Of a stretch of DNA of 64,000 bases, positions 9,602 to 21,265 are shown in pieces. Position 1 is the first letter of the stretch. The number at the start of each line of letters is the position of its first letter. Position numbers and translations under genes: made by a program. The notes beneath the pieces are model-generated. The model saw only the letters and a program-made list of their open reading frames with translations. It was not told the origin of the DNA and searched no databases. The DNA comes from Nemania diffusa (Eukaryota > Ascomycota > Sordariomycetes > Xylariales > Xylariaceae), in the NCBI GenBank assembly GCA_038501195.1, contig JBBPUQ010000005.1:2790001-2854000 (forward strand), given 5' to 3'.

Positions 9602-11877
9602 ATGGTTCGCCACGAGTACGAGCTACTCATCCCCGATGAGCAAGATGCTGACCCCGTGGATAATCTGGATCAAGATGCCGGGGACACCGGAGATGATGCT
9701 AGGCCAGCCGCTCCTCTCATAGCCTCCCGGCCCGATGCCTTGCTCGTCAATACCGACACATCCGATCAGGGAATTCAGTCGAATGAGCCGCCTCGAAATG
9801 TAGTCGGGTGGAGAGACTTGCCTAGGAAGGATCAGCTTCTTGTCCTTACACTTTCTCGTCTCAGCGAACCTCTCACCCAGACGTCTCTACAGGTAGGCAT
9901 CGTCTCGAGTCCTCGCTGACAACCATATTGCCCTTTATGCCGTCTCTCTCGCTAATGCATCGTGTAGGCGTATATGTTTTATCAGTTGCGATGGTGTGAG
10001 TAGCACCGAGGCCATGCTTTCCTTCTCTCTTCACCGCCTATGGATATCAGACATCTGGTGTATTGGCCGGCTGGCATCGTGCTTCCAAGGCTCTTTGGGG
10101 AAATCTACTAACAATAACCTCCTTATACAGTCGATCCCACATTACCGGATGCCGCCATCTCCGCTCAAGCGGGAGTCTTGCACGCCAGCTTCACCGCGGC
10201 TCAATTTTTCACGGCCATGTTATGGGGTCGCATAGCTGACTCGAAACATGTCGGCCGCAAGACAGTTATCATGATTGGCCTCCTCGGTACTCGTCGGTCT
10301 CCCTATCGTCCCTTAGCCTGTCACCCTTACACACCGGGTCATCTCCATACTGACAGACGCCGTTTAGTGATATCATGTCTTGGTTTTGGGTTCTCCACCA
10401 ATTATAAGCAAGCCTTGTTTTTCAGGTCCCTCGGCGGCATTACGAACGGCAATGTTGGTGTAATGAGGACCATGTAAGCGTATCTTTTGTGTGAACGACG
10501 AATGCTAGTTCTGACCTTATACCTCATAGGATTAGCGAGACTATCCGTGATAAGAAGTAAGTTGAGCTCATAGGCTCATAGCTGGCCCAAGAGCCCTGGC
10601 GGCATCTAACTGCCGTGCAGGTATCAGTCTCGGGCCTTCTTGATCCTGCCTATGACCTTCAATGTCGGAGTTATTATAGGACCCATCCTTGGAGGCATAT
10701 TGTCCGACCCGGCCGGCTCTTTCCCGGCCTTCAAGAACGTCGAGTTCTTTAAGAAGTTCCCATACGCGACGCCTAATATCGTCAGCGCCGTATTCCTAAG
10801 CACCGCGTTACTGCTGTGCTGGTTGATGCTTGAAGAGGTACGCTTCATATCCGCCTCTGCTCCATGAAATCGTCACTTACGCTTCAGACCCACGATGCTC
10901 TTCGTGACAGTCGCGACGTCGGTATCATCCTAGGTCACAAACTAAAGAGATTATTCCGTCGAACCAGCGACCCTATAGCCTACACCCCGATTCACTCCCG
11001 CGACGCGAGCATTAGCACGGCCACGCCAGCCGACTACGAGCTCTCTCCAAGCACACCGCGCCACTCAGCCGAGGCAGCGCCAAAGCATCCAACCGCCCGC
11101 CGGCGATATACGAGCCGACTACCGTTCAGGCGCATATTCACGCGCAATGTGTCTTTTACCTTCGCCTCCCATTTCTTCCTGGCCTTTCACGTAGGTACCT
11201 TCAATTCCCTCTGGTTCGTCTTTCTCTCTACACCTGTGTATAACCCCGCAGACCCGGATCCTCCAGGCTTTAAGCCCCACCTCCCGTTCCGGTTCACGGG
11301 GGGGCTAGGCCTCGCCCCTCGGTCTGTAGGGATGGCTATGGCCCTCCTAGGGGTGATCGGAATTTTGATGCAGCTATTTCTGTACCCGCGGTTGTCGGCA
11401 CGGCTTGGCACAGTACGCTCGTGGCGCACGTTCCTCTTCTTATTTCCCATCACGTACCTAATCTTGCCCTTCTTGGCCGTTGTGCCGAGCTCGACTGCAC
11501 CGCCGAGTCAGAAGACGGGCCTAGCGATCTGGGTGGCGATCGGAGGTGTGCTGTTCGTGCAGGTTTCAGCGCGCACATTTGCGCTCCCTGCGCAGACGAT
11601 TCTGGTCAATAACTGCACGCCCCATCCGAGTGTATTGGGCACCGTCCACGGGTTGGGGCAGAGCGCAAGCAGTCTTGCGAGGACCATCGGACCTGTTGCT
11701 GGCGGATGGCTTTACGGGCTGGGTCTAAGCCATGGACTTGTAGGAGGAGTCTTCTGGGGAATGGCTGGGGTGGCGGTTGTTGGAGTGATAATTAGCTTTT
11801 GGGCTAGGGAAGGTGATGGCCATGAGATATGGCTAGACGGCGACGAAGAAGATGACGGCGGTGGCTTACAGGGATGA
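9602..11877 (+). CDS. MFS transporter, ZIFL/YCR023C-like
   Basis: Seven exons by splice signals and phase: 9602-9892, 9968-9995, 10131-10292, 10368-10473, 10530-10556, 10621-10837, 10888-11877. The joined frame gives the usual 12-helix major facilitator pattern. Early in it is LRWFDPTLPDAAISAQAG. The helix 2-3 loop is WGRIADSKHVGRK (MFS motif A), followed by LGGITNGNVGVMRTMISE and a conserved IGPILGGILSDPAG stretch. A long polar cytosolic loop separates helices 6 and 7 (around TSDPIAYTPIHS), and the tail is acidic. Family knowledge suggests plasma-membrane or vacuolar export of small molecules; the substrate is unknown. Microexons of 28 and 27 bp are forced by protein continuity. The exon 3 end (donor GTCGGT at 10293) is the least certain junction. 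Confidence 0.85.
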
Positions 11878-14009
11878 AGTCCTCTCTCGTGAGCTATGCC
11901 CTCCAAATTTGGTTGGTGGACGGTGGCGAGGGGTGATATACATGCATAGATGGGCATGGACTGTACCGTACTAATGCCATATTGCGTGGACATAGAATGA
12001 ATAGGTGACGATACGTACATTGCGTCCTGGGGAGATGGATAGATTATGAAGATCGAAGGATGTCACTTGTAGACGTCGTGATTTGCTACCGCATACATGT
12101 GATAGTGAGAACGGAGTTTGAAATATTAAGACTCTATCAGAATGCTACACACTACATACGAGCCATGATACTTAATACTGTTTACACCCTGATGTGACAG
12201 ACGTCAGGGGCATAGGAAGTTATGTAGATTGTAGATAGGCATGCTACCAACAGCTTTCAGAACACAGTTAGCTGCGTGACTCGCACCATATAGCCAAAGG
12301 AAAGTGAGTGTATTCCGGCCCTCTTCACACCCAATGTGGTTTGGCTTGCCGTTGGGAGCTCGACAATTAGTGACTCACACAGAATGACATCTATATGATG
12401 TTCTCTGCTAGCCTATAGCTCGTGTTCCGAGAGTGCTCCTCGTTAGTCTAACGAAGAGACTACTATCATTTAGGGGGTAGACTTTGCGCCAACACAATAC
12501 TTTTACAACCGGTATTTTCATAATAACCCCGAGTCGTCAACTTTTCTTGTTGATATTCTACTTATCACGTTTTGAGTTACCGGGAGCTAAGATGAATTTG
12601 AATTGAATTAGGTACTGGCAGTATTTTTATCCTTGTACTACTCAACGGACCGGTACAACGTAAAACTATACTCTGCTACAAGATTCCCATAAACATATAT
12701 ATTACTTAGTTACCTTAAGATCAGACTTCTACAATCAGGACAATCATTTTTGTTAATATCAAAAAATTCAACTTGGTGACCTAGGAAACACCCTAGTTCT
12801 AAGTTATACCTCAAGTTTGGTATGTGGAATTTGGTAAGCACAGCATGGGTGGCCCACTTATCTATCCTGCGCCCTATTCTTGTTACCGACCGGCTATCAC
12901 ACGTGTATAGGTACTTATGGTCCACGGATAATTAGGTGGGCTTGCGGATCTCAGCCAATCTCAGCTACTATGTACCTCATAACTACTGTGTATTAAGTAC
13001 AGGTACCTGTCACCTACTGGCGCTTGTCTAAGTTGGGTTGGATATGTGGGTAAGCCTTATCCGGAGTAGGTGCCTTAGCTACATAGGTACGCGGTACCTA
13101 TACTACCTAGGTGCGTTAGGACGATGTTACTCGGGACCATAGGTACCTGGTATCCACCCACAGAATAGGTACCTACCTACATAAGGTAGGTACCAACCTA
13201 AGGTACTGGCTTACCTACATACATCACGTACTGTAGGTAGGTTAGGTACGTTTATACACACTACCTAGATGATAGATAGATACCACCTTAGGTAAATACT
13301 TGAAGTTTATACCTACCTCCTATCTCTAGATCTTCTCTGCACCGAACAATTTCATTCCTGACACCCTAAGTCCACCAACTTGTGTCGGATTAGAGGAATA
13401 GAGTACGCAGCCCGCTGCTGTTGCTAAGGGTGCACTTAAAACGATGACTAGGACCTAGATCATCGCTAAGAACAAATAAGCGGCGTCTCGCGTGCCACCT
13501 CCCGAGTCGACAACACCACGACGACTACTACGACGACAACCACAGCGACAACAACGACGACGACGACGACGACGACCACTACTGCCGACACCACCACGAC
13601 CATCACCACGACCATCACCACGACCATCACCACGACTAGCACTACCACCGCTCCTGTGCAGCTGGTGCGTCTTCTACCACCGCCACTACTACTCCCAATA
13701 CTGCTACTATTTCTATTGAAGGGACGGCCTCGGATGTTTTGAGGTGCTTTGCAATTCACTTGCACTCAAGCGAAGAAGAAGAAGAAGACGGTCGGGTTTG
13801 ATTGTGGCTTTGCCGACCGACTGGAGTAGCCGACCTCGTTACAAAAGAATGCATTGAGCAATAGAAACGACTCGCCAACTGGTTTTCGAACTTGTTGTGA
13901 ACTCTCCCTCTCGAAGCCGCTCCGCTCCGCTCCTCCTTCTCCTCCTTCTCCTCCTTCTCCTCCTCCTCCTTCTCTTCCTCCCCCCTTCACTGGTTTCCTC
14001 TCGAGAACA
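11878..14009. other. Intergenic with GGTACCTA clusters and ACC/ACG repeats
   Basis: No gene is recognised. The stretch 12990-13310 is dense in GGTACC, CCTAGGTA and TAGGTAGG motifs. The stretch 13504-13640 is trinucleotide repeat, including three copies of a 12-bp unit ACCATCACCACG. One plus frame there reads as poly-Thr and a second, shifted frame as Ser/Thr-rich with an acidic EEEEED end. The CTC-rich run at 13930-13985 is probably the 5' leader of the following gene. Confidence 0.55.
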
Positions 14010-17000
14010 ATGCCCCCCCTCGACCGCGATGATTCTATCTCGCCCATGACGAAGAGCACTGGGAGTCCGACGCCCTTCCCAGACAAGCCCGACCAAGTCG
14101 ATGCAATAGGCCATCCTCCCTCGAGCTTGCATCCTGTCGGCAGTTCTACCTCGTCTCGCGTTGCCGTTCCCGTGCGCGACCTGCCCATATCCCAGTCTCA
14201 GATCCTCGAATTGGCCGAGCAGCTAAAGCTAGGGGACCTACCAGCCGATCAGAATGGAAGAGGCCAACGCGAGCCATACGAGTATCCCTCGTCCCCGAAT
14301 AGGTCGAATCCAGCTACCCCTGGGCGCCTGTCTCCTATCCAGCTGCCTCCCTCGAAGCGAACTGCCGCCATACCCACCCGTCTGTCGGACCAAGATGAGT
14401 ATGCCCTCGATGAGCCCGCCTCGCCGAGTCGGCGAAGCGTGCAGTTCGCCGGCACCGACACCGTGCTAGAACCCCCGCGACTGCCGCACTCGAGACAGGC
14501 CTCATGGGACGACGTGGATATGACGAATCGCTCGCGTAGTGAACGATGGATGTCCAGGCTGAAGTCAACTCTGGCCACCACGGGCGCCATCCAGCCTCCG
14601 AGGGCACCTGGCCTGACAGATCATGTGGCCGCATCCGCTGGCAGCTCGCCTGTACTGAACAGGTCTTATCTGATGCCCGATACTCTGAACGAGGAAGAGG
14701 GCAGTGATGCCGACGTGGAAGAGAGTGGTGATGAGGCACAGCAGAGAGAAGCCCCCAAGATGAAGAAGAGGAAGAGAATGAAGCGCCGTCTCAAACAGCT
14801 AGACGTCTTCACCGCACCGAACACCCCTAGGCAACCGGACGACATTGGGTCTCCCGGGGTCAGTGGCCGTTTCCAGACCCTGGTAAGACGCTCAACCATG
14901 CCCGATGCCATCGAGCACAGGGCTGGCTTATCTGAGGGGGAGGGTCGCGAGCAGCTGGCAAGGAGGCGGCCTGCTTGGAGACGTGGCAACTCGTGGATAG
15001 GTACCCAACGTAACGGTAATGTTACCGCTGAAGAGGGCGAGGGCCCCCAAGGTCGGATGCCCGGCCACCGCCGCCGAATTTCTGAGATGTTCGGCGCTGG
15101 TGCCGCATCCGATGGAGAGGCCCTGAGCGCCCCGAGGAGGCCCTTCTTGAGCTCCGAGAGAGCCGCCACTTTCGGCGCCCAGAGGTGGAAGCAGGTCAAG
15201 CACACACTGAGAATGCTGGGAAAGAAGAAGACTGACCAATTTGACTTCTATAAGTCGGCCGAGCTCATTTCCGAGCTGCGCGCTGTGACACCAGCCGTCG
15301 TGATTCTTGCCAGTATGCTGCAGCGGGATGAACACGGTAATAAGCGAATCCCAGTTCTTCTCGAGCAGCTCAAGATACGTGTTACCGATAGCTTCCCCGA
15401 GGATAGCACTAGCGAGAGGCATTCCCTGTTTACGATCTCCTTGGAATACGGTAACGGAAATAGCCGGATGACTTGGACCGTCACTCGCAGTATTCGAGAG
15501 ATTTGGAATATACATTGGAAGTATCGGCTCTCCTTAAAAAATGACCGTTCATTGCCCACAAGCACAAACCAGCGTACTCGCCCTAAGCAACCTGCGTTCC
15601 CCAGAAAGGCGTTCCCATATCTCAGATCATACCAGAACCGGGACGAATCTGACGAGGACGAGAGACTTCACGGCCCTAGGGTAGATGATACTGCGGCTGA
15701 AGGGACCGCAGCCGAAGGGACCGCCGGGGATGGCACTGCAGCGGAAGCCACAGCAAGTGACTTCGATAGACGACCTAATACAGGTAGAAAGAAGTCTCGT
15801 ATCAATACCTTTTTACCGCGTCGACAGTCCTCAGGCCTAGGGGAGGGCCGAGAAGGGTCTGGGCTTAACCCTCAGAATGCGGCCGCTTTACAAAGGCGGT
15901 ATATCGAAAAGCAACGGCGGACCTTGGAAAAATATCTTCAAGAGATGATACACTGGCTCATGTTTCGACCCGATAGCAACCGCCTCTGTAAATTTCTAGA
16001 ACTATCTGCTCTCGGTGTCCGATTGGCCGCAGAAGGCAATTTCCATGGAAAAGAATGTTACTTGCACATACAGTCTACGAAAGGCATCGATTTCCGACGC
16101 GTGCTCACGCCACAGAAGGTGATAGCGAGACATTCCCGAAAGTGGTTTCTCGTCCGCCAGAACTACATTGCCGTTGTAGAGTCTCCTGCTAACATGAATA
16201 TATACGATGTTTACCTGGTTGATCCTCTCTTCCGAGTAGAGTCCAAGAAGAGTAAGTTGAGACGTTTTGGCCGGATTATCAAAGGCAACACGGAAAAAGA
16301 AAAAGAAAAGGCCAAGGGAAAAGAGACTGCTCATTTCTCCGACGAAGAAGTACCCGAAAAACACCATTCCCTCAAGATATTTACCGCCGAAAGAAAGATT
16401 AAGTTATTCTCCCGTAACCAGACTATCTTACGACAATTCGAGCAATCAGTGCTGGATATGCTCAAGCAAACCCAGTGGCACCAGCCCCATAGATTCGGCA
16501 GTTTCGCCCCCGTCAGGAGAAACGCGTTTGCCCAGTGGTTGGTTGATGGACGAGACTACATGTGGAATGTCTCGCGTGCCATTAGTATGGCCCAAGATGT
16601 CATCTATATTCACGACTGGTGGCTGAGTCCTGAACTCTATATGCGTCGGCCGGCATGTATTAGTCAGAAATGGCGGCTCGATCGCCTGCTTCAGAGAAAA
16701 GCCAGGGAAGGAGTCAAGGTGTTCGTCATTGTCTATCGCAATGTGGAACAGGCCATCCCCATTGACTCAGAGTACACCAAATTTTCCCTTCTCAACCTCC
16801 ACGACAATATCATGGTGCTGAGATCACCGAACCAACTGAAGAAAAACCAGTTCTTCTATGCTCACCACGAGAAATTGTGCATTGTGGATCACGACGTCGC
16901 TTTCGTCGGCGGAATCGACTTGTGCTTCGGTAGGTGGGATAATCCGCAACATCCGATCAACGACGATAGGCCCACGGGTATGGAACCTGACGGCGATGTT

Positions 17001-19562
17001 CCGCGAGATGGGGAGCACTGTCAACTTTTCCCCGGCAAGGATTACTCCAATCCCCGAGTGCTCGACTTCTTCAAGCTAGATGAACCCTACGCCGAGATGT
17101 ATGACAGGAGTCGAATCCCACGAATGCCTTGGCATGACATTGCGATGCAGGTTACTGGGCAACCTGCCAGGGACCTGACGCGTCATTTTGTACAACGGTG
17201 GAATTACCTTCGTCGTGAGCGAAAACCTACACGACCTACGCCCTTCCTCCTACCCCCTCCGGACGCCAATGAGTCTGATCTCGCCAGCCTCGGTTTATCT
17301 GGTACCTGCGAGGTCCAAATGCTGCGTTCCGCAGGTGACTGGTCACTCGGGTTTCCCAGAGATGTCAGAGAACACAGTATTCAAACCGCTTATGTCAAGC
17401 TTATCGAGGAGTCTGAGCACTTTGTGTACATGGAGAACCAATTCTTCATCACTAGCACTGAAACCTTGAATACGAAAGTCGTCAACCGTATCGGGGATGC
17501 CCTTGTCGAGCGCATTCTGAGGGCGCACCGAAACGACGAGGAATGGCGATGTTGTATTCTGATTCCGCTCATGCCTGGGTTCCAAAACACCGTAGACCAG
17601 GCCGAGGGGAGCAGCGTGAGGCTAATTATGCAGTTTCAATATCGAAGTATCTGCAGAGGACCCCATTCTATATTTGGCCGTCTAGAGGCAGCGGGTATCA
17701 ATCCCGAGGATTATATCTCATTCTTCAGTCTGCGGACCTGGGGTCGCATAGGCAAGAAGAACGCGCTGGTGACAGAGCAGCTCTATATCCATGCGAAGAC
17801 CATTATTGTGGATGATCGAGTTGCTTTGATCGGATCAGCAAATATCAATGAGCGGTCTATGATGGGCAACCGAGACTCGGAAACGGCTGCTATTGTTCGG
17901 GATGCAGATATGATGTGGTCCACAATGGGCGGCGAGCCCTACCGTGTCGGGCGGTTTGCTCACACTCTCCGAATGAGACTTATGCGAGAACATCTGGGAT
18001 TAGACGTAGATGCGATTACGGAGGAGGATAGAGGGGCCGATTTGAGTGCTGCAACTGAGTTCGAGACCGAAATGGATCAAATGTATGATGAGGACTACCA
18101 GCCTCCAAACGCGGAAGGCTCAGCCCGTGCTTCGTCCACTATGCATTATGGACAGCCAGATCTTTATGCCACTAGAAGCTTCAATCATGATGTTCAAGAT
18201 ACCGAGCATCTGAGATCTCGATCGTCGTCTTCCTCTTCGCCCTCATCCTCTAGCTCCTCTAAAGGCAAATCTCCCGAGCGGGACACTCGCATCCACGATA
18301 GAGACGTGGAAGGCTACGGGGCAGATCACTGGAAAGATGCGCAGGCAAGAGGGCAAGACCTCGGTCGCGACTCAGCTGTCCTTAATGGCCGTGAGGTCGT
18401 CCTCTATCGAACTGGACCGGTGGCGAGGTCGGTAGCTAAACCCACCTCCCATGGCTCAAACGGAACCATGGCTCCGAAAGAAGCAGATCGAAACTCTGGG
18501 AAGGGGAACAACGGGCTCCCACCTGCTACTTCTCATGGACTAAGCCAGCTGCCCATTGGAGCCCAGCATGCGAATTTACCAGTGCTTGACGATACTGACA
18601 TAGGAGGCCCAGCTGTTCGACTCGACAACTCCGAACGGCCTAGCTCTGAGCCGCCAAACCCACTACTCACTGATATTACGCCAGCGAAAATTGACAAGAA
18701 TTGCATGTGTGATCCGATCAGTCCTGCATTTTGGGACGACATTTGGACGAGGGTGGCGAGGAATAACACCGTCCTATACCGTCGCGTATTTCGATGCATG
18801 CCGGATAGCGAAGTGGCCACGTGGAAAGATTATCACGAATTCGACAATTACGCTCAAAGATTTGCAGACAGCATGTTTGGCCAGAAGAATGAACATGATG
18901 GGACCAAGCCGCAAATGACCGAGGTTGGTGGTGCCGCGGCAGCCTTAGCTGCCCCCGCTCTTGCGCCAGCCGGCCCAGGTATCCTGGAGAACTTACAGCC
19001 AGAGAAGGCGGCCTTGGGCCATCCAAGCGACCACAAGACTCCCATCACGAACGGAGGTTCAGAGATGTTAAACGAGAAGATCCTGCTGCTGCCTGATGTA
19101 GACCAGCCAGGGAACGCACAACAGGGTGACCCTTCTTTCGAGGCTGGGAAGGCCCCTACAAAGCAGTCGTTAGAGACGCCCTCTCCTCTTAACCCCCCTG
19201 GCGATTTCCCCTTTCCGACTTTTGATGGGCAACAGGATGGCGTGTACCCTGAAACTCAGAACGACAGGAAGCAGGATCGACGGACAACCTTCTCGACCTC
19301 TGAAAAGTCAGCCCCGGGTTCAAACGGTGAGAGTGCCGTGTATCACCAGAATTCGACGAAGCGTCGCCGACGAGCCACTACTAAAGGCAGTCGACGTGGG
19401 CCGACGTTCCCATATGACGTGCTGAGTCGGGAGGATGCAGAGGAATGCTGTAGTATGATACAAGGCCATCTCGTCCAATTCCCTTATGATTGGCTAGAAG
19501 CCGAAGAAAAGGATAACCATTGGCTCTACCAGGCGGACCTGCTAGCGCCTAAGGAAATCTAG
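14010..19562 (+). CDS. SPO14: Phospholipase D1 (PX-PH-PLD)
   Basis: One uninterrupted frame of 1850 residues from the ATG at 14010; the frame is open upstream to 13854 but without an ATG. The enzyme hydrolyses phosphatidylcholine to phosphatidic acid and choline at membranes. It is the fungal homologue of yeast Spo14/Pld1. A long disordered basic N-terminus is followed by a PX-like region (about residues 455-560), a PH-like region (about 640-820), the first catalytic HKD motif HHEKLCIVDHD (about residue 952) and the second IHAKTIIVDD (about residue 1260) followed by GSANINERSM. The C-terminal block around SPAFWDDIWTRVA and FPYDWLEAEE is typical of the family. A low-complexity Ser/Thr/Asp-rich insert lies between the catalytic core and that block. 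Both catalytic motifs are intact. Confidence 0.95.
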   Translation: MPPLDRDDSISPMTKSTGSPTPFPDKPDQVDAIGHPPSSLHPVGSSTSSRVAVPVRDLPISQSQILELAEQLKLGDLPADQNGRGQREPYEYPSSPNRSNPATPGRLSPIQLPPSKRTAAIPTRLSDQDEYALDEPASPSRRSVQFAGTDTVLEPPRLPHSRQASWDDVDMTNRSRSERWMSRLKSTLATTGAIQPPRAPGLTDHVAASAGSSPVLNRSYLMPDTLNEEEGSDADVEESGDEAQQREAPKMKKRKRMKRRLKQLDVFTAPNTPRQPDDIGSPGVSGRFQTLVRRSTMPDAIEHRAGLSEGEGREQLARRRPAWRRGNSWIGTQRNGNVTAEEGEGPQGRMPGHRRRISEMFGAGAASDGEALSAPRRPFLSSERAATFGAQRWKQVKHTLRMLGKKKTDQFDFYKSAELISELRAVTPAVVILASMLQRDEHGNKRIPVLLEQLKIRVTDSFPEDSTSERHSLFTISLEYGNGNSRMTWTVTRSIREIWNIHWKYRLSLKNDRSLPTSTNQRTRPKQPAFPRKAFPYLRSYQNRDESDEDERLHGPRVDDTAAEGTAAEGTAGDGTAAEATASDFDRRPNTGRKKSRINTFLPRRQSSGLGEGREGSGLNPQNAAALQRRYIEKQRRTLEKYLQEMIHWLMFRPDSNRLCKFLELSALGVRLAAEGNFHGKECYLHIQSTKGIDFRRVLTPQKVIARHSRKWFLVRQNYIAVVESPANMNIYDVYLVDPLFRVESKKSKLRRFGRIIKGNTEKEKEKAKGKETAHFSDEEVPEKHHSLKIFTAERKIKLFSRNQTILRQFEQSVLDMLKQTQWHQPHRFGSFAPVRRNAFAQWLVDGRDYMWNVSRAISMAQDVIYIHDWWLSPELYMRRPACISQKWRLDRLLQRKAREGVKVFVIVYRNVEQAIPIDSEYTKFSLLNLHDNIMVLRSPNQLKKNQFFYAHHEKLCIVDHDVAFVGGIDLCFGRWDNPQHPINDDRPTGMEPDGDVPRDGEHCQLFPGKDYSNPRVLDFFKLDEPYAEMYDRSRIPRMPWHDIAMQVTGQPARDLTRHFVQRWNYLRRERKPTRPTPFLLPPPDANESDLASLGLSGTCEVQMLRSAGDWSLGFPRDVREHSIQTAYVKLIEESEHFVYMENQFFITSTETLNTKVVNRIGDALVERILRAHRNDEEWRCCILIPLMPGFQNTVDQAEGSSVRLIMQFQYRSICRGPHSIFGRLEAAGINPEDYISFFSLRTWGRIGKKNALVTEQLYIHAKTIIVDDRVALIGSANINERSMMGNRDSETAAIVRDADMMWSTMGGEPYRVGRFAHTLRMRLMREHLGLDVDAITEEDRGADLSAATEFETEMDQMYDEDYQPPNAEGSARASSTMHYGQPDLYATRSFNHDVQDTEHLRSRSSSSSSPSSSSSSKGKSPERDTRIHDRDVEGYGADHWKDAQARGQDLGRDSAVLNGREVVLYRTGPVARSVAKPTSHGSNGTMAPKEADRNSGKGNNGLPPATSHGLSQLPIGAQHANLPVLDDTDIGGPAVRLDNSERPSSEPPNPLLTDITPAKIDKNCMCDPISPAFWDDIWTRVARNNTVLYRRVFRCMPDSEVATWKDYHEFDNYAQRFADSMFGQKNEHDGTKPQMTEVGGAAAALAAPALAPAGPGILENLQPEKAALGHPSDHKTPITNGGSEMLNEKILLLPDVDQPGNAQQGDPSFEAGKAPTKQSLETPSPLNPPGDFPFPTFDGQQDGVYPETQNDRKQDRRTTFSTSEKSAPGSNGESAVYHQNSTKRRRRATTKGSRRGPTFPYDVLSREDAEECCSMIQGHLVQFPYDWLEAEEKDNHWLYQADLLAPKEI

Positions 19563-21265
19563 TAAGTCCTACTTACTGCTGCATCTACATATATGTAGCC
19601 ATCTTGTCGACGAAGAGTCCTAACATAAAATAGCAATTAACTGATCGATCGACCGATTTGCGCTCTACAACCTACCTATATGCACAATTTATGGTGCTAC
19701 AAAACTGCGATATCGCGTTCATGTTGCCAAGGCGAAGCGTCACGGCAGAGCGTCAAGACCTCCGCATCCGATGTTCTTTGTCGGGGATTGGTAAACTTAC
19801 CGATTGCGATATGCAACACGTACAAAACGGCTTGGACTAATTGGTCTTCTCGAATTATGGAGGTTCTGTCTGAAGAGAAAGATAGATTTGCATAATGTGT
19901 TTACTTGCATCGCTTAGGTGTTGGCTAGTGTTACTATAATTTCCACCTTTTCTTGCGTGTTGTCTGTAAATTATATGCCTTTTCTTTCACTGCTGGTTGA
20001 TCGATCAAACGGATACTTCCGTGCTTTGGCCTTTTTGTCTTGGTATCAGAACACGTTGCCTTTTTTGAAATAGTTATCCCATTGGTCATGGTCTTGAGTA
20101 GCTGGTCTTGAGCGGATGCATATGGCTGGAACTATGGTCTTCACAAAGCGCAGAGACGAAGCGAAATGTTGCGCGTCCTATGGTGGACTACTATTGGATG
20201 GAAATTGAATAATATTACCCCCGCCATACATACTTGTGCCACCTGAACTTGAGGATGGGATGCGTGGCTCTCATTCGTAAAGTCCATTGAACTGTTGGGT
20301 CATTGGAATCTCCTAGTGGTCATTCGACTTGCCCTACAAAACGAGCTGTGCCCTCACCTTGCATCATTTGTCGCTCACAGTCGGCGGCATGATTGGGCAC
20401 CTCTCGATCCTATCTAAAATTAAAATATAAAACATAACCAACAAAGCACTACGGATAGGTATATCAATCAAAACAAAATCTAGCATGTCGTGATCTCAGG
20501 AACATGGAGTAAGACGAGGCAGCTGGTGTCTATCCATGAGTATAAGCTTGGTAGGAGTGAACATGCTGAAGGAAGACTTCGAATTCAATAGAATTCAAGA
20601 CGACAAAATACAATAAGAAGTAAAAAAGGAGTGCCTTGGGGTATCATCCTCTGTAGCTCCAATTGTCCTCCAACACCTATAAAGAAAAGAGAAAATATGT
20701 CCTGATTTGACTTTACAATTTGTTCAAACTATGCATTCTTTCCCACCTCTCTCTGTCCCTTGATAGACCCATATGCTCCAGGTATGCCATGCCATGTATC
20801 ATGTCGAAAGAGGACGAACTTGTTAAGAGCCAAGAGTAGTATACGGGTACGAGCCCGAATGCAATGGTTGCTGGGCTAGGACCTGTGAGATCTAACAGCT
20901 TCTAGCGTCTTTGGTATCTGGAGTGTGGACCAACACGCAGGGTATGGAACCTGTTTGTATCTTACAGGGCGATTAGAACAAGGTATAATCCAGATCTCGC
21001 GATTGCTCAATAAGAGCCGATATCTCCTCGCATGGCCCTATCATATATAGGTATATGTGTGCGTATAATAATGGTTACCAGCCGAGAGAACGCCTTTTGG
21101 AAAATGCTGCCGTAATGCCTTCTAATCCCTGTGTTGCTATATAATGTATGCCGTAGAAAGCCTGAAGAGGAAAAGCAAGAACTAATACAAATTGAAAAAA
21201 AAGAGACGCTAGAGAGCTACAAAGACTGTTATGGCATGCATCTTCACTCTTCACCACCGTGGTCA
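19563..21265. other. Intergenic, nothing recognised
   Basis: The 1.7 kb between convergent genes should hold the 3' ends of the phospholipase D and coiled-coil transcripts. I saw no open gene, RNA gene or repeat. Confidence 0.6.

Noticed and set aside
13466..13765. Minus-strand poly-Val frame
   Set aside because: It is the complement of the ACC/ACG microsatellite, with no protein-like sequence outside the run.
14249..15565. Several long minus frames opposite phospholipase D
   Set aside because: Antisense shadows of a gene with strong domain evidence on the plus strand.
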